From Laburnicola sp. R22_1 (taxonomy: Eukaryota > Ascomycota > Dothideomycetes > Pleosporales > Didymosphaeriaceae), in the NCBI GenBank assembly GCA_014281115.1, contig JACONQ010000001.1, positions 868,001 to 932,000 of the forward strand: a stretch of 64,000 nt of DNA, read 5' to 3'. Of the stretch, positions 12,594 through 23,046 are shown piece after piece (position 1 is the stretch's first letter; every line of letters starts with the position of its first letter). A model generated the notes under the pieces. The model was not told the origin of the DNA, searched no databases, and saw nothing but the letters and a program-made list of their open reading frames with translations. The translations under genes were made by a program, and so were the position numbers.

Positions 12594-15500
12594 CTACCCA
12601 TAATTAAACGGATTCCTACAAAGCGGACAACTACTGCTCCCACTACTCCGAAACCACTTAAACAAACACCCCCCATGAAACAAATTCCGACACGTACTAC
12701 ACCGCTTATCCGGCAACCTACGATCACTCCCGACAATACTATAACAAATGGCGCACTCGGTCTGGCCCTTCATCGCGCCATCGACATTGCGTTTAAACGT
12801 GGTGAGGGCATCGATGAGCGAGCCGTTGAAGATGGTGATGGCGCCCAGCGAGGTGCGCAGCCAGGATTGCCATTTTTGCTCGTTGACGGCCACGCGGTTG
12901 AGGCCTTCGATGCGGGCGTTTGTGAGGGGGAAGGAAGGGGGGAGGGAGAGCCGCATGGAGAGGGTCTGCTCGTCGATGGTGTACGAGGCGGTGATTTCTT
13001 GGGCGCGGGGGGAGACGCGCGTCGTGAAGGGGCCGTCGGGGTCGGATGTCGATTGCGAGTCGGACCAGTCTTGGACGGATTTTAGGGCTGCGGCGATGAC
13101 CGGTGGGGAGATCTGGGGCGGTGTTAGTGGTGGCATGGGAAGGTGGTGGAGGAAAGAGGTAGCTTACGTATTTCTCGGTCCAGGGCTCGAGGGTCACGAC
13201 AATGGGGCGGGACTTGCAGTCAATGTACCAGGACTTTGTGAGAGCAGGGAGGTGCAGAAGGCAGAGGTAGTAGATGTGAGTAAGCAACCACTGCGTATCG
13301 CGACGAGGGAGTTCTATGTCTGGTGTGTACGTGGTGATGTCCAGCTTAGAGACATCAACGGGCTTGTTGTGCGCATGCCCGAGGAAGTCGAACATAAAGT
13401 CCAGTAGACCAGGTAAGTATTCGCCTTCTTTGATATGATCAACGTAGTCGTTCTTGACCTTGAAGGAAGCATGCTCGATGTGATCAAAGACAAGCAACCA
13501 GCTCAGTAGGTACCCGCGCAAGGGGAGGGGTATGGTACGTTCAAAGTTGGCATCCGCCAATGAGGCCACTGTCGGTGCCTCAAGGATCAGAGATAGTAGC
13601 TCTTCAGGTAGACGCGCTGTTGTCTTCTCGAGAGCAGCATCGATAGAAATTTGCTCCTGCGCAGCCGGAATCTGCTTGTGTAGAATGTTGAATGCTGTCT
13701 GCTGCACAGGCTGTGACTCCACATACAAAAGGGGGAACAGATCTTCAGTTGACTCAAGATGCTTGAGAGATACTTTCGCGATTTGCCGAGCCAAAACGTC
13801 ATTGACCATCTTCAGCGGTTGGTGAAACTCGTCGGGGAAGTGCTGGGAATGTTTGAGGAGATTAACGAGTCCGTCCGCGATAGTCTGCTCGGATTCTTTC
13901 CAGACGTCGATCAGGTCGTCATTGGGTTCTTCAGCTTGTGTCAATATGCGCAGCTGTGCGTAAAGCTTCAGAGAACCGTGTACAAAGGGTATCGGACTGG
14001 TCCAACATCAGTACGGATAATTCAACTCACATCACTCAACGTACCTGTACGTTCCGGAATCGCTCTCCTGGATCTCGGCAGTGGCTGACCAGCTTTCAGC
14101 CAAAGCGGTCAGAATTGCCCCCCAATGGTCACCGTAGAGGTCACTCATCAATGGAAGCAACATCGAAAGCGCGCGACAAACTTCCGCTCGAAGTGGCACA
14201 GCTCCGTCTGTATCTTGCAACCAAGGAATTATGTGCTTGACAAAGAAAACAAGTCGTTGCTTGGCAATGCTATGCGCAATATCCTCTTGTTCATAGAGTA
14301 GAGTGTTAAGAAGGACTAGTTGGTGAAGGCCTGCGATATATTAGCGTCATTCCAACCCGAAATGGTCCGGCACTTGCCTTCAGCTGCTTTCTCCTCGATG
14401 TTGAGACCGGTGAGATCAGCGACGAGCTCATTGCACATCCTTTCGCAAGACTTTGAGGCGGCGAATGGTTCCTTGAACGAATTGAGCAACCCGATCAGAG
14501 GGAAAACTTCTGTAGCGATATGTTAGCGGCTGGAATTCGCTTTCTTGTCAAGCTCACTCACCCTTGCTTCTGTGAATAGTCTTTAGCATCTCTTGAATCT
14601 GCACTGTCTGTGAATTCCTCCAACCACAGATATCTATAGCATCAGCAACAAGGACGCTATAGGCACGCGCCGAATAGTAGGACTTGGGAGACGGCTCGGG
14701 CTCAATCTTGGACAAAAGCTCAGTGGCCCAAGCGAGCATAGAGTTGTCAGCTTCAGACGACCACACTTCCTGTAGTCGCTTCAGCTCTTTGGTCACAAAA
14801 GTTTGCGCGTCGGCTATGAATGTGATGGCATCAGATTCCACATCTGGGTTGTATTCCGCCCAGAGACCATTAGCACCAGCGAGGCCCAGGTTATCATTGG
14901 CGAGTTGTATTGTCAGAGCGATGTTGCGGAAGAAGACATCTTTCAAGTTCGATGGCACTTTCTCGATAGGAAAATTATCACCGTCCTTGAAAAGTCGAGT
15001 AACGTACTGCGTAATCCGGTACGCAGCCGAATATCCATCGGAATCGCGGGGAAGCTTTTTGCTAGTGGCTCTGCTTTCATTGTTCTTCACCAGATATACT
15101 GCCCCACCCAAAGGATTTGCAATCGCTAGCGAGATCTTGGGTGCCGTATCAACAAAAGGTGCTAATGCCGCGTCCCAGTCGAGAGAGGTAGGGAACACAC
15201 CTGCCATCTCTTCCCACGAACTACCAGGTTTGACAAGCTGCTTCGCAAGCTCTACCAGGGTCTCTACAGAGACCGAAGTCCGATTGGCTTCTTTGAGTCC
15301 TTGCTGGACAAGGTTGTACACAGACTGCTTTGTGTCTGACCCAGCGGAGAGCACTGTTCTGATGGAGGCATTCACAGCAGTAGCTTCCTGGGCGATGGCT
15401 TCATCATTTGATTCGGAAGCTAGAAGCAAGCTTTGAAGGAGACTTGACCCATGCTCAGTAGAGAGAAAACCTTTCATCATAGAAGGACTCTGCTTTACGA

Positions 15501-17772
15501 TCTGGCGCAGACCTTGAATAGCGTAGGGAGCCCGATGAGCAAATGACAAAGACTGGGTCATGGAAGATAGGATCTCGTCAGTCGTGTCATCGGCCAAGAT
15601 TTTTGAAGGGGACTGCAAAATGTGGTGGAACGCATCCCAATCCGTGGTCCCGTCGAGTGCCCCTTGAACACTAGTTTTGATGTACCCCTGTAAAGCTAGG
15701 TCATTCGATGCAAGGTCGAATGACCAGGGCAGTCTAGAGGAGGTAAGAAGCGACTCCAGTGCTTTAGACTTCGTAGACGATTCAGGGCCTTCCAGGGTAG
15801 CCTTGAGGGTGGCTGCCCAAGCTTGGTTGAAAGAGGAAGAATCGAAAAGAGAGTAAAGAATGTCAACCAAATATGAAGATGATGGCGAGAGAATCAATCT
15901 TGGAACTTCCGATCCGATGAATTCGTCAAGCTCACTGGCAACGTGAGGGTCAGCAAGCACCAATTCGCGGTTATGGTGTACAAGTTCCGCTACAGCACCT
16001 GCTGCCCCGTATGGCTTGCCGTTCCTACTGGTAATGACCGCCAAAGAGTCACGCGTGATAGAAGCGCACGAATCCTCGAATATCGAACGTAGGTGTTTGA
16101 TGTCTTCTCCTTTCAGTGCTTGCTTCTGTAGTGTCGCTAACCGCGATACTTGCTGGACCAAAGTATTTTGAGACTTTTCATAATCCTTTGATTGTTCTGG
16201 CGCCGATGTCTTGATATCGTTGATCAGCTGCTGGATATAATCGGGCCACCTTGTCCCCAAGACGCTGGGCATAGTCCCGAGAGTCATAGCCTTTGTTATT
16301 AGGTGGGTACTGTTGGGTGGAACGGCCCAATCACTAGTATTCGACGAGGGCCGCAGATGTTGCGTGATGAGTGGAAGTAGTAGCTCCTCGAGCAGTTTAG
16401 CCTGGTCTTCTTCTGAAAGACGTGTGCAGATTGATGCCACAATTGTAAGATAGGCATTATAAGCAGATTCCAGGTTTATCCTCGACTCATCCCTCCTTGC
16501 AATACCATCGTGCATAGCGCTTAGAAGTTTGGCAGCTTCCACAGCTGTTGTAGGGAGGAGATCTTCTGGAATGGCTTGGAGCAACTTGACCCCTCGATCC
16601 CAGAACTGCTGCGGTCCGGCCTGCGAACCCCTCTTTAAGAATTGGCGCAGTCGCCGGTCGGCTGATGTTTTGCTCTTGTACCCGTCAGTCCACACGGTCG
16701 GGTATGCGGCTGTGAGAAGCGCCAATGTGTCAACGTAGTCGAGTGAAGAGCCGATCTGGTCGGAATCGAGGCCGGACGAGAGGTAGGCTTTGCTTATGGT
16801 CTGCAAATGTCTCTGGACTGCTTCTTTGTACCGTGTCAGCCGATTCATGGTCAAATCTAGTGTGATCGCCTACCCGGCTGCTTCTCGAGGCATATCCTCA
16901 GGAAGCGGTGTATTGATCGCCGTACTGACGCATCACTGTGCGATGCAAACTCCCATAATTTCTTGTCGCCGAGAAGACCATCGTAGTCGGCCTGGTGCTT
17001 GGACAGCTCTTCGGGCTGCAGGTTCGCCAGAAGACTGCCTAACAGAGATATGCATGCAGAGATGACCCTGCTGTACTTGGCTTCAGCGTCGTCTGGGGTG
17101 ACGGTGCGCTCGTCGCTGAGTGTCAGCGGCGATTCCTTGTCTATCGCGCCGCGGCAGTATTCTAGTATGGGCTGCTGGTATGCGCGCCGGATGCTCTGGA
17201 TTTTCTCGGGCGTATTGAAGACTTGTCGCAGCGAGTTGAGCGTCGCGTCTACTACGGATCGGTCGCTATCGTACAGGCCACACAGCCAGGCACCGACCGA
17301 CTTGGGCATGTGTTTCGCAAACCGCTTGCCAGCCGCGGCAGCCAGCTGGCCCTGCAGCGCGTGGGCGTTGCTACGCACGAAGCGCCCGTTGTCTATTGAG
17401 GCACGGGGATACATTTTGAGCTGCAAAACACCATAGATTACTACATGAGCGGTATGTACATGCATCGGTCGAACGCACCCATGCTCCCAACAAGCCTTCC
17501 TCTACCGGCTCTTCCAGCTTCGCAACGTGTGCCTGCAGATCCTCCAGCGCGCGTGCCTTGGTCGTGCTGTCCTTCTTCGACAGATTCCTGAAGTATACGA
17601 CAACATTGGGGTTCGATATCGCCGAGAGATCCGGGGGCTCCGTGACGTGAGCGAGCGGCGACGAGCTGGCGCCGAAGGCAGGCGATGATGATGACGAACC
17701 GAAGGCGGATGCGGAGGCACTCGAGGCAGCTCGGGCGCTGCTGGCCTGGGATTTTGCTGTCCGTTTACTCAT
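12594..17772 (-). CDS. LTN1: E3 ubiquitin ligase Listerin (1622 aa)
   Basis: Proposed CDS complement(join(12594..13112,13168..13996,14045..14330,14378..14509,14562..16823,16874..17420,17479..17772)). Listerin (yeast Rkr1/Ltn1) binds stalled 60S subunits in the ribosome quality control complex and ubiquitylates nascent chains. The N-terminal part (NLSKKDSTTKARALEDLQAH) is the conserved Listerin start; the long middle is helical, HEAT-like; the C terminus carries a RING of the Listerin type (CAIC, CSTC, H-x2-C, CPLC) ending four residues before the stop region NPFNYG. Length is normal for the family (about 1560-1770 aa). All seven exons join in frame. Six introns of 47-58 nt; the one at 14331-14377 has a GC donor (AAG|GCAAGT), and a GT alternative does not keep the conserved frame. 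The gene is divergent from RAD3 across a 278-bp gap. Confidence 0.92.
14331..14377 (-). other. GC-AG intron in LTN1
   Basis: A 47-nt intron with donor AAG|GCAAGT, branch-like CGCTAAT and acceptor CGCAG. Splicing at these sites joins ...EEKAAE and GLHQLVLLN in frame. No GT donor nearby preserves the downstream frame. The donor follows the strong consensus usually found at GC-AG introns. Confidence 0.8.
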
Positions 17773-18050
17773 GGCACATGTGCTCAAGGTGAGAGAAACA
17801 AGAAGAAGGAGCGACACCACGCGGGAAGAAGGAACGACCAAACTTGTATAGCAAACGTGGGTGAAAATGTGCAGGTGACGGCACACGCTGGTGCGGCGGG
17901 GAACCCGCTGCTCGCCCCTAACCCGCACACGGTAAGCGCGCAGAGCCGCACCTCTACAAAGGGCAGCCTCCAACCTTGGAACTTGGAATCATCTTGCAAC
18001 AGCTCTTACCTTCACCACAGACGTGCGCCGGTCGTCGACGACTTGTCAAC
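17773..18050. promoter_or_regulatory. bidirectional promoter region LTN1/RAD3
   Basis: The 278 bases between the Listerin start (- strand) and the RAD3 start (+ strand) must hold both promoters and both 5' leaders. No TATA box or recognised operator was found. The assignment rests on gene layout only. Confidence 0.5.
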
Positions 18051-20580
18051 ATGAAGTTTTTCATCGAGTATGTATTCTCGCGCCTGGATCCTGCATCAGC
18101 GTGTTTTCAGGACATGCACGCCATCTCATTGCCTGCCGTCACATGAAGGACCCCCCGAGATCGTCCAAACTTGGCTGAAATGCCTCTGTATGAATCAAGG
18201 CTGATGTGGTCATAGCGAGCTCCCCGTGCTCTTCCCGTACCCGCGCGTGTACCCTGAGCAGTATGCCTACATGTGCGATCTCAAGCGGACGCTGGACGCC
18301 GGCGGCCACTGCGTTCTTGAGATGCCTTCAGGCACAGGTAAAACTGTGTCGCTGCTCTCCCTCATCGTGGCGTACCAGCAGTTTCACCCTGAAAAGCGGA
18401 AACTGATCTACTGCTCGCGTACCATGTCGGAGATCGAGAAGGCCTTGGCCGAGTTGAAAGCACTAATGAAGTACCGCACGCAAGAGCTGGGCTATGAAGA
18501 GGAGTTCAGAGGGCTGGGATTGACAAGTCGAAAAAACTTGTGCCTGCATCCGTCTGTCAAGCGCGAGAAGAGCGGCTCCGTTGTCGATGCACGATGTCGA
18601 AGCTTGACGGCTGGCTTTGTCAAAGAGAAGAAAGAGCGGGGCGAGGATGTCGAGCTATGCGTATACCACGACAACCTGGACCTCTTAGAACCTCACAACC
18701 TAATTCCACCCGGCGTCTGGACTTTCGATGGGATGCTCAAATACGGCGAGCAGCAAAAGCAGTGCCCTTACTTTACCGCGCGACGGATGATGCCCTACTG
18801 TAATGTCATCATCTACTCATATCATTACCTACTCGATCCTAAAATTGCCGAGCGCGTTTCGAAAGAATTATCCAAGGACTGCATAGTCGTATTCGACGAA
18901 GCGCATAATATCGACAATGTGTGCATAGAATCCCTCAGTATTGATTTGACCGACGATTCGCTACGGAAGGCCTTGCGTGGAGTTAACAATCTGAACAATA
19001 AAATCGAGGAGATGAAGGAAACAGACGCAGACAAGCTGCAAAATGAGTATGCAAAGCTTGTGGAAGGTCTGCGGGCAGCGGACGAAGCGCGGGACGAGAA
19101 CGCCTTCATGGCGAACCCTGCGCTACCAGACGACCTACTCAAAGAAGCCGTGCCCGGAAACATCAGGAGGGCAGAACATTTCGTAGGCTTCTTGAGACGC
19201 TTCATCGAATATCTGAAAACTCGCATGAAAGTGTTGCACGTCATATCGGAGACTCCACCATCTTTCCTAAGTCATCTGCGCGACCTTACCTTTATCGAAC
19301 GCAAACCTCTTCGTTTCTGCGCTGAGCGCCTCACATCTCTAGTCCGTACCCTCGAACTCACGAACATCGAAGACTACCAGCCCCTTCAGGAGGTCGCTAC
19401 TTTCGCCACCCTCGTCGCCACCTACGAGACGGGATTTCTTCTTATTCTCGAGCCTTACGAGTCTGCTACAGCTACCGTGGCTAACCCTAGATTGCACTTC
19501 ACTTGTCTTGATGCCGCCATTGCTATAAAACCCGTCTTCGAGCGCTTTTCCTCCGTTATTGTCACATCCGGTACTATGTCGCCTTTAGACATGTACCCGC
19601 GAATGCTCAACTTCAACACCGTCATCCAAGAATCATTCACCATGACGCTATCCCGGAAGACTTTTCTTCCCCTGATCGTGGACCGCGGCAGCGACCAAAA
19701 CCAGATTACTTCACAGTTTGAGCACCGTAATGACATGCCAGTCATCCGTAACTTCGGCAGTCTGTTGATAGAATTCTGCAAGCTCACACCCGACGGCGTC
19801 GTGGTCTTCTTCCCATCCTACTTGTACATGGAGAGCATCATCAGCATGTGGCAAGGAATGGGCATCCTCGACACAGTCTGGAAATACAAGCTCATCCTCG
19901 TCGAAACCCCCGACGCCCAGGAAACCTCCCTCGCGCTCGAAACCTTCCGCACGGCATGCAACAACGGCCGCGGCGCCGTGCTAATGTGCGTCGCGCGTGG
20001 CAAAGTCTCTGAAGGCATCGATTTCGACCACCACTACGGCCGCGCCGTGATCAACATGGGCGTGCCCTACCAATACACCGAGTCGCGCATCCTCAAAGCG
20101 AGACTCGAATTCCTCCGCGACACGTACCGGATCAAGGAATCGGATTTCCTCTCGTTCGATGCCATGCGCCACGCAGCACAGTGTCTCGGCCGCGTCATCC
20201 GCGGCAAAGACGACTACGGCATCATGGTTCTCGCCGACAAGCGCTTCGGCAAGAAAATCACGCAGCTCCCCAAGTGGATCCAGATGGCGCTCGAGGCCAA
20301 GAACACGAAGCTGAGTGTCGACCAGGCCGTTTCGCAGGCGAAAGCTTTCCTGAAGGAGATGTCGGTGCCTTGGACTCGCAGCGAGCTGGAGGGCTTTTCG
20401 AGCTGGAGTTTGGCGGATCTAGAGAGGCACCAGGCGAAGAAGAAGGCAGAGGCTATTAGTGGGACGGAGAATCCGAATACGCGGTTGCAGGAGGGGAGGG
20501 CGGAGAGGGTGGTCGAGGTGGCGGACGATGAGTTTGGCGGCGCGGGCATGGACGACGTTATGGCGGGATTGGGTGACTAG
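18051..20580 (+). CDS. RAD3: TFIIH 5'-3' DNA helicase XPD/Rad3 (793 aa)
   Basis: Proposed CDS join(18051..18067,18216..20580). XPD is the ATP-dependent 5'-3' helicase of TFIIH that opens DNA in nucleotide excision repair. A 17-nt first exon supplies MKFFID, joined to ELPVLFPYPRVYPEQYAYMC as in yeast Rad3. Walker A (MPSGTGKT) lies near residue 42, the DEAH box (VFDEAHN) near 232, and motif VI (QCLGRVIRGKDDYG) near 660. The four iron-sulphur cysteines are visible as NLCLH, DARCRSL, ELCVY and KQCPYF. Length matches the family (yeast 778). The intron after codon 5 is 148 nt, long for this window. The C-terminal tail is acidic (VADDEFGG). It is divergently transcribed from LTN1. Confidence 0.96.
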
Positions 20581-21274
20581 GTTTCTTTCTCTTCAGTCAT
20601 GCGCACGCTCCGCCGCAAGCCGAATACGGATTACAGGGTGGTTGAAATTTTCAGCGGGTATAGGAATAGGCCGGGGCAGGGGGTGGTGTTGTGCTTAATG
20701 CGCTGGAATGGGAAGAAGGTTTGGCATCCTCTCCGCAGATAGGTTGTCGATTTGCGCGAGTCTTGGAGTTAGACAGAGTACACAGTCTATTCGCGAATTC
20801 AACCCTGTTATCAAAGCATAGAACCGGCAGCAATCTGCGCTGCGATGAGCGATATATAGTTAGCTATCGACCAGAGTCAGTATGCTACATGTTCGCTACA
20901 TTCGTGTTCAGTGCAGAGCAGAATAGGATACGGTGGTGCAGTCATAGATGCGAACATCGATCCGACAAAGGAAGCTAGCAATTGTGCTCTCACCAGTGTG
21001 AAGCGTCAGCCACAATGATGCAGTTGCATCTTGGAAGCAGAAATACAGAGCGGCAAGACCGACGAGGAGCAATGTGAAGTAGAACAGTTTCAGTACTCAT
21101 ATTGGACAGACACTATAAGCCGCCTCCAACGCCATTGGGGATGCCACATTGAAAGCATGTATAGTCCCTGAATCCCAAATATAACACCCACGCCATCACA
21201 GACAACCGCATGGATGAGAGCTCGCAGATACTGTAAACAGATATACCGTAGGATACTAAAGAGAAAAAGAGACC
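20581..21274. other. intergenic region between convergent RAD3 and antizyme genes
   Basis: No gene or repeat is seen. The two genes end toward each other here, so the stretch probably consists mainly of two 3' UTRs. Confidence 0.5.
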
Positions 21275-22207
21275 CTAGGTGTCCATCTCCATGAACAACC
21301 ACTTGTTGCTGATCACGTCGCCCTCTTCGGCAAACTCCCTCAAAGTCGTGAGCTGGAATCCTATCCAACCAAGGTCCTTGGAGAGAACATCTCTGGCTTG
21401 CTGGTGGATGTCACGGTCGATGCAAACCACGAGGCGCGAACATGAGAAGTAGTCGACTTCGCAGAGCTCGAGGAGAGCCATCAAGCTGCGATGAGTCAGT
21501 ATATGCGCCATGTAAAGAGTGCGTGTAGCTTACCCAGCCTTGAGGTCGCCTCCAATCACGCTCTGGTCGAAGAAGACAAACATAGCCTTCTCACCGCCCT
21601 TCTCGGCAACGAAGCCTCGGAATCGAATACCGCCGACATAGTCCCAAACCTCGATCCAGTCACCGACCAGAGTCTTCTGTCGAACCGACCCGATTGCTTC
21701 CGGCGACGGTGAACCCATAGACCTACTCACATATTCTCGTACATGGATGCCATAGTCGTTGACGATATCGGTAGTCATATCATATTGCATACCCATAGCA
21801 AGCGAGTCCTGACGAGCCAAGTTCCCCTCACCAAGGAAAACAGCCCGCAGTGTCTCGCAGAAGAGTCTCTCACACTCTTCCGTTATAGTGTATGCAGCCC
21901 CCCCTCTGCGCGCCCGTCCGACGGCGGACGATGATGTTTTGGCGGCGAGGGGGGGACTCGGCGGAGGCGAAGGTATTCCCTGCCGCGAATGTCAGAACAT
22001 GCATCGAAGATGCGAGTGCCGGAGAGACTCACCGAGCCGACCTCAGGAACACCACTCGGCCCCGCCAGCCCCCGTAGTGGAGTAGTGGAAGCCCTCGAGC
22101 ATGCCAGTGCGGGCGCTCACGACGTAGGCGCTGGCGCGGACATTGGCAGTCGAGCGGTCGCTGCTACTACTACTACTACTGCTGCTGTTTCGTTTCGAAT
22201 TGGACAT
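21275..22207 (-). CDS. OAZ1: ornithine decarboxylase antizyme, +1 programmed frameshift (276 aa)
   Basis: Proposed CDS complement(join(21275..21485,21534..21979,22033..22044,22046..22207)), with base 22045 skipped. Antizyme binds ornithine decarboxylase, targets it to the proteasome and lowers polyamine uptake. ORF1 starts at 22207 (MSNSKRNSSSS), runs 54 codons through a Ser run (AGC/AGT repeat) and ...AEWCS, then meets UGA. Dropping the U of UGA gives EVGS, and after a 53-nt intron the frame stays open to the end through DWIEVWDYVGGIRFRGFVAE and ALLELCEVDYFSCSRLVVC, the antizyme core. The shift context TGG TGT TCC TGA nearly copies the animal antizyme site. Introns: 21980-22032 and 21486-21533. 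An additional in-frame 54-nt GTGAGT...CAG segment inside exon 2 could be a third intron. Recognition rests on the frameshift plus the C-terminal pattern; no alignment was run. Confidence 0.88.
22043..22051 (-). promoter_or_regulatory. UCC-UGA +1 ribosomal frameshift site of antizyme
   Basis: On the minus strand the bases read TGT TCC TGA, preceded by TGG. In antizyme mRNAs the ribosome with UCC in the P site and UGA in the A site slips one base forward, more often when polyamines are high. Downstream GAG GTC GGC TCG is the +1 frame, and an intron donor (GTGAGT) follows 12 bases after the shift point, so any 3' stimulator in the mRNA lies across an exon junction. Confidence 0.88.
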
Positions 22208-23046
22208 TGTTCGGGAATGCCACGGTTGCGTCTGGGGCGGTGGTAGGGTGGATTGAGCTTTTGCTGCGTGGGAGGCGGAGGCAAGGCTTGGTGCTGGTGT
22301 AGTTGGCCGTCAGGTCGCGGGTGGGTGCAGGTTTATGTGGTGGTGCGAAGAAGAATAGAGAGTTCTGGAAGAAAGCAGATGAGAAGGCGGAGTGCGGACG
22401 GCGGGCTCTTAGTGGGTCCTTCCTTGTCCGTGGTGCCGCCTGCCTTCACTGATTGGCTCTGCCGCGCCTTCCGCTAGCACCACGCCAAGCTAATGAGTGA
22501 TGGGAATTAATTGCGTTCATGATCCAAAGGAAATAAATGTGTATTAATTGCGGGCGTGTGACAAGATCTTCGGGCGCAATTCCCACGTGTCTCGGGGCAG
22601 CACGCCACAGCATGCTCGCCGAGTATGGCGTTACCTATTCACATCCAGATCCGGTATAGGCCGACACATGCCCTCGCCGTCTCACCTCCAAAGCTAGCAT
22701 CTCTCTTTTATCATAACCACCCGTCCCAAGAATTTCGTGACAGCCTTAGAGAATACCTTGAGAAAATCACAGGCGCATTTGTTGTCCCCCAATCTGTCAT
22801 TTAGATAGGCGCTCGCTCGCGGGATACCGTACCCTCCATCAACCTGCTCGTAAGCGCCGGCATGCATCGTTGAAGCACAGATAATGAAAAGAGCTTCGGG
22901 ATTGCTAGGCTACTTCAGGTAGCGATTGGGGTAGCCTGTGCGCAGGAAAGAGATGTCTTCGGCGTGGCGGCCCGCTGGGAGGGAAGCCCGAGGGGCGTAT
23001 ATATCCGTTGCGCAGACCGAGGATGCGAGTGCCGAATTGACGGCGC
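22208..23046. promoter_or_regulatory. divergent promoter region antizyme/PTR2
   Basis: 839 bases between two divergent genes. The part next to the antizyme start is GC-rich; a more AT-rich stretch with TTAATTGCG-like repeats lies at 22490-22560. A TATATA sequence at 22998-23003 sits 44 bases before the proposed PTR2 ATG and could be its TATA box. No other operator is recognised. Confidence 0.45.

Noticed and set aside
13990..14050. Apparent frameshift in LTN1
   Set aside because: A phase-2 intron at 13997-14044 (donor GTACGT) restores the frame and gives SPIPFVHGSLKLYAQ, so no error or mutation is needed.
14684..15436. 250-codon frame opposite LTN1
   Set aside because: Shadow of the Listerin coding strand; no motif of its own.
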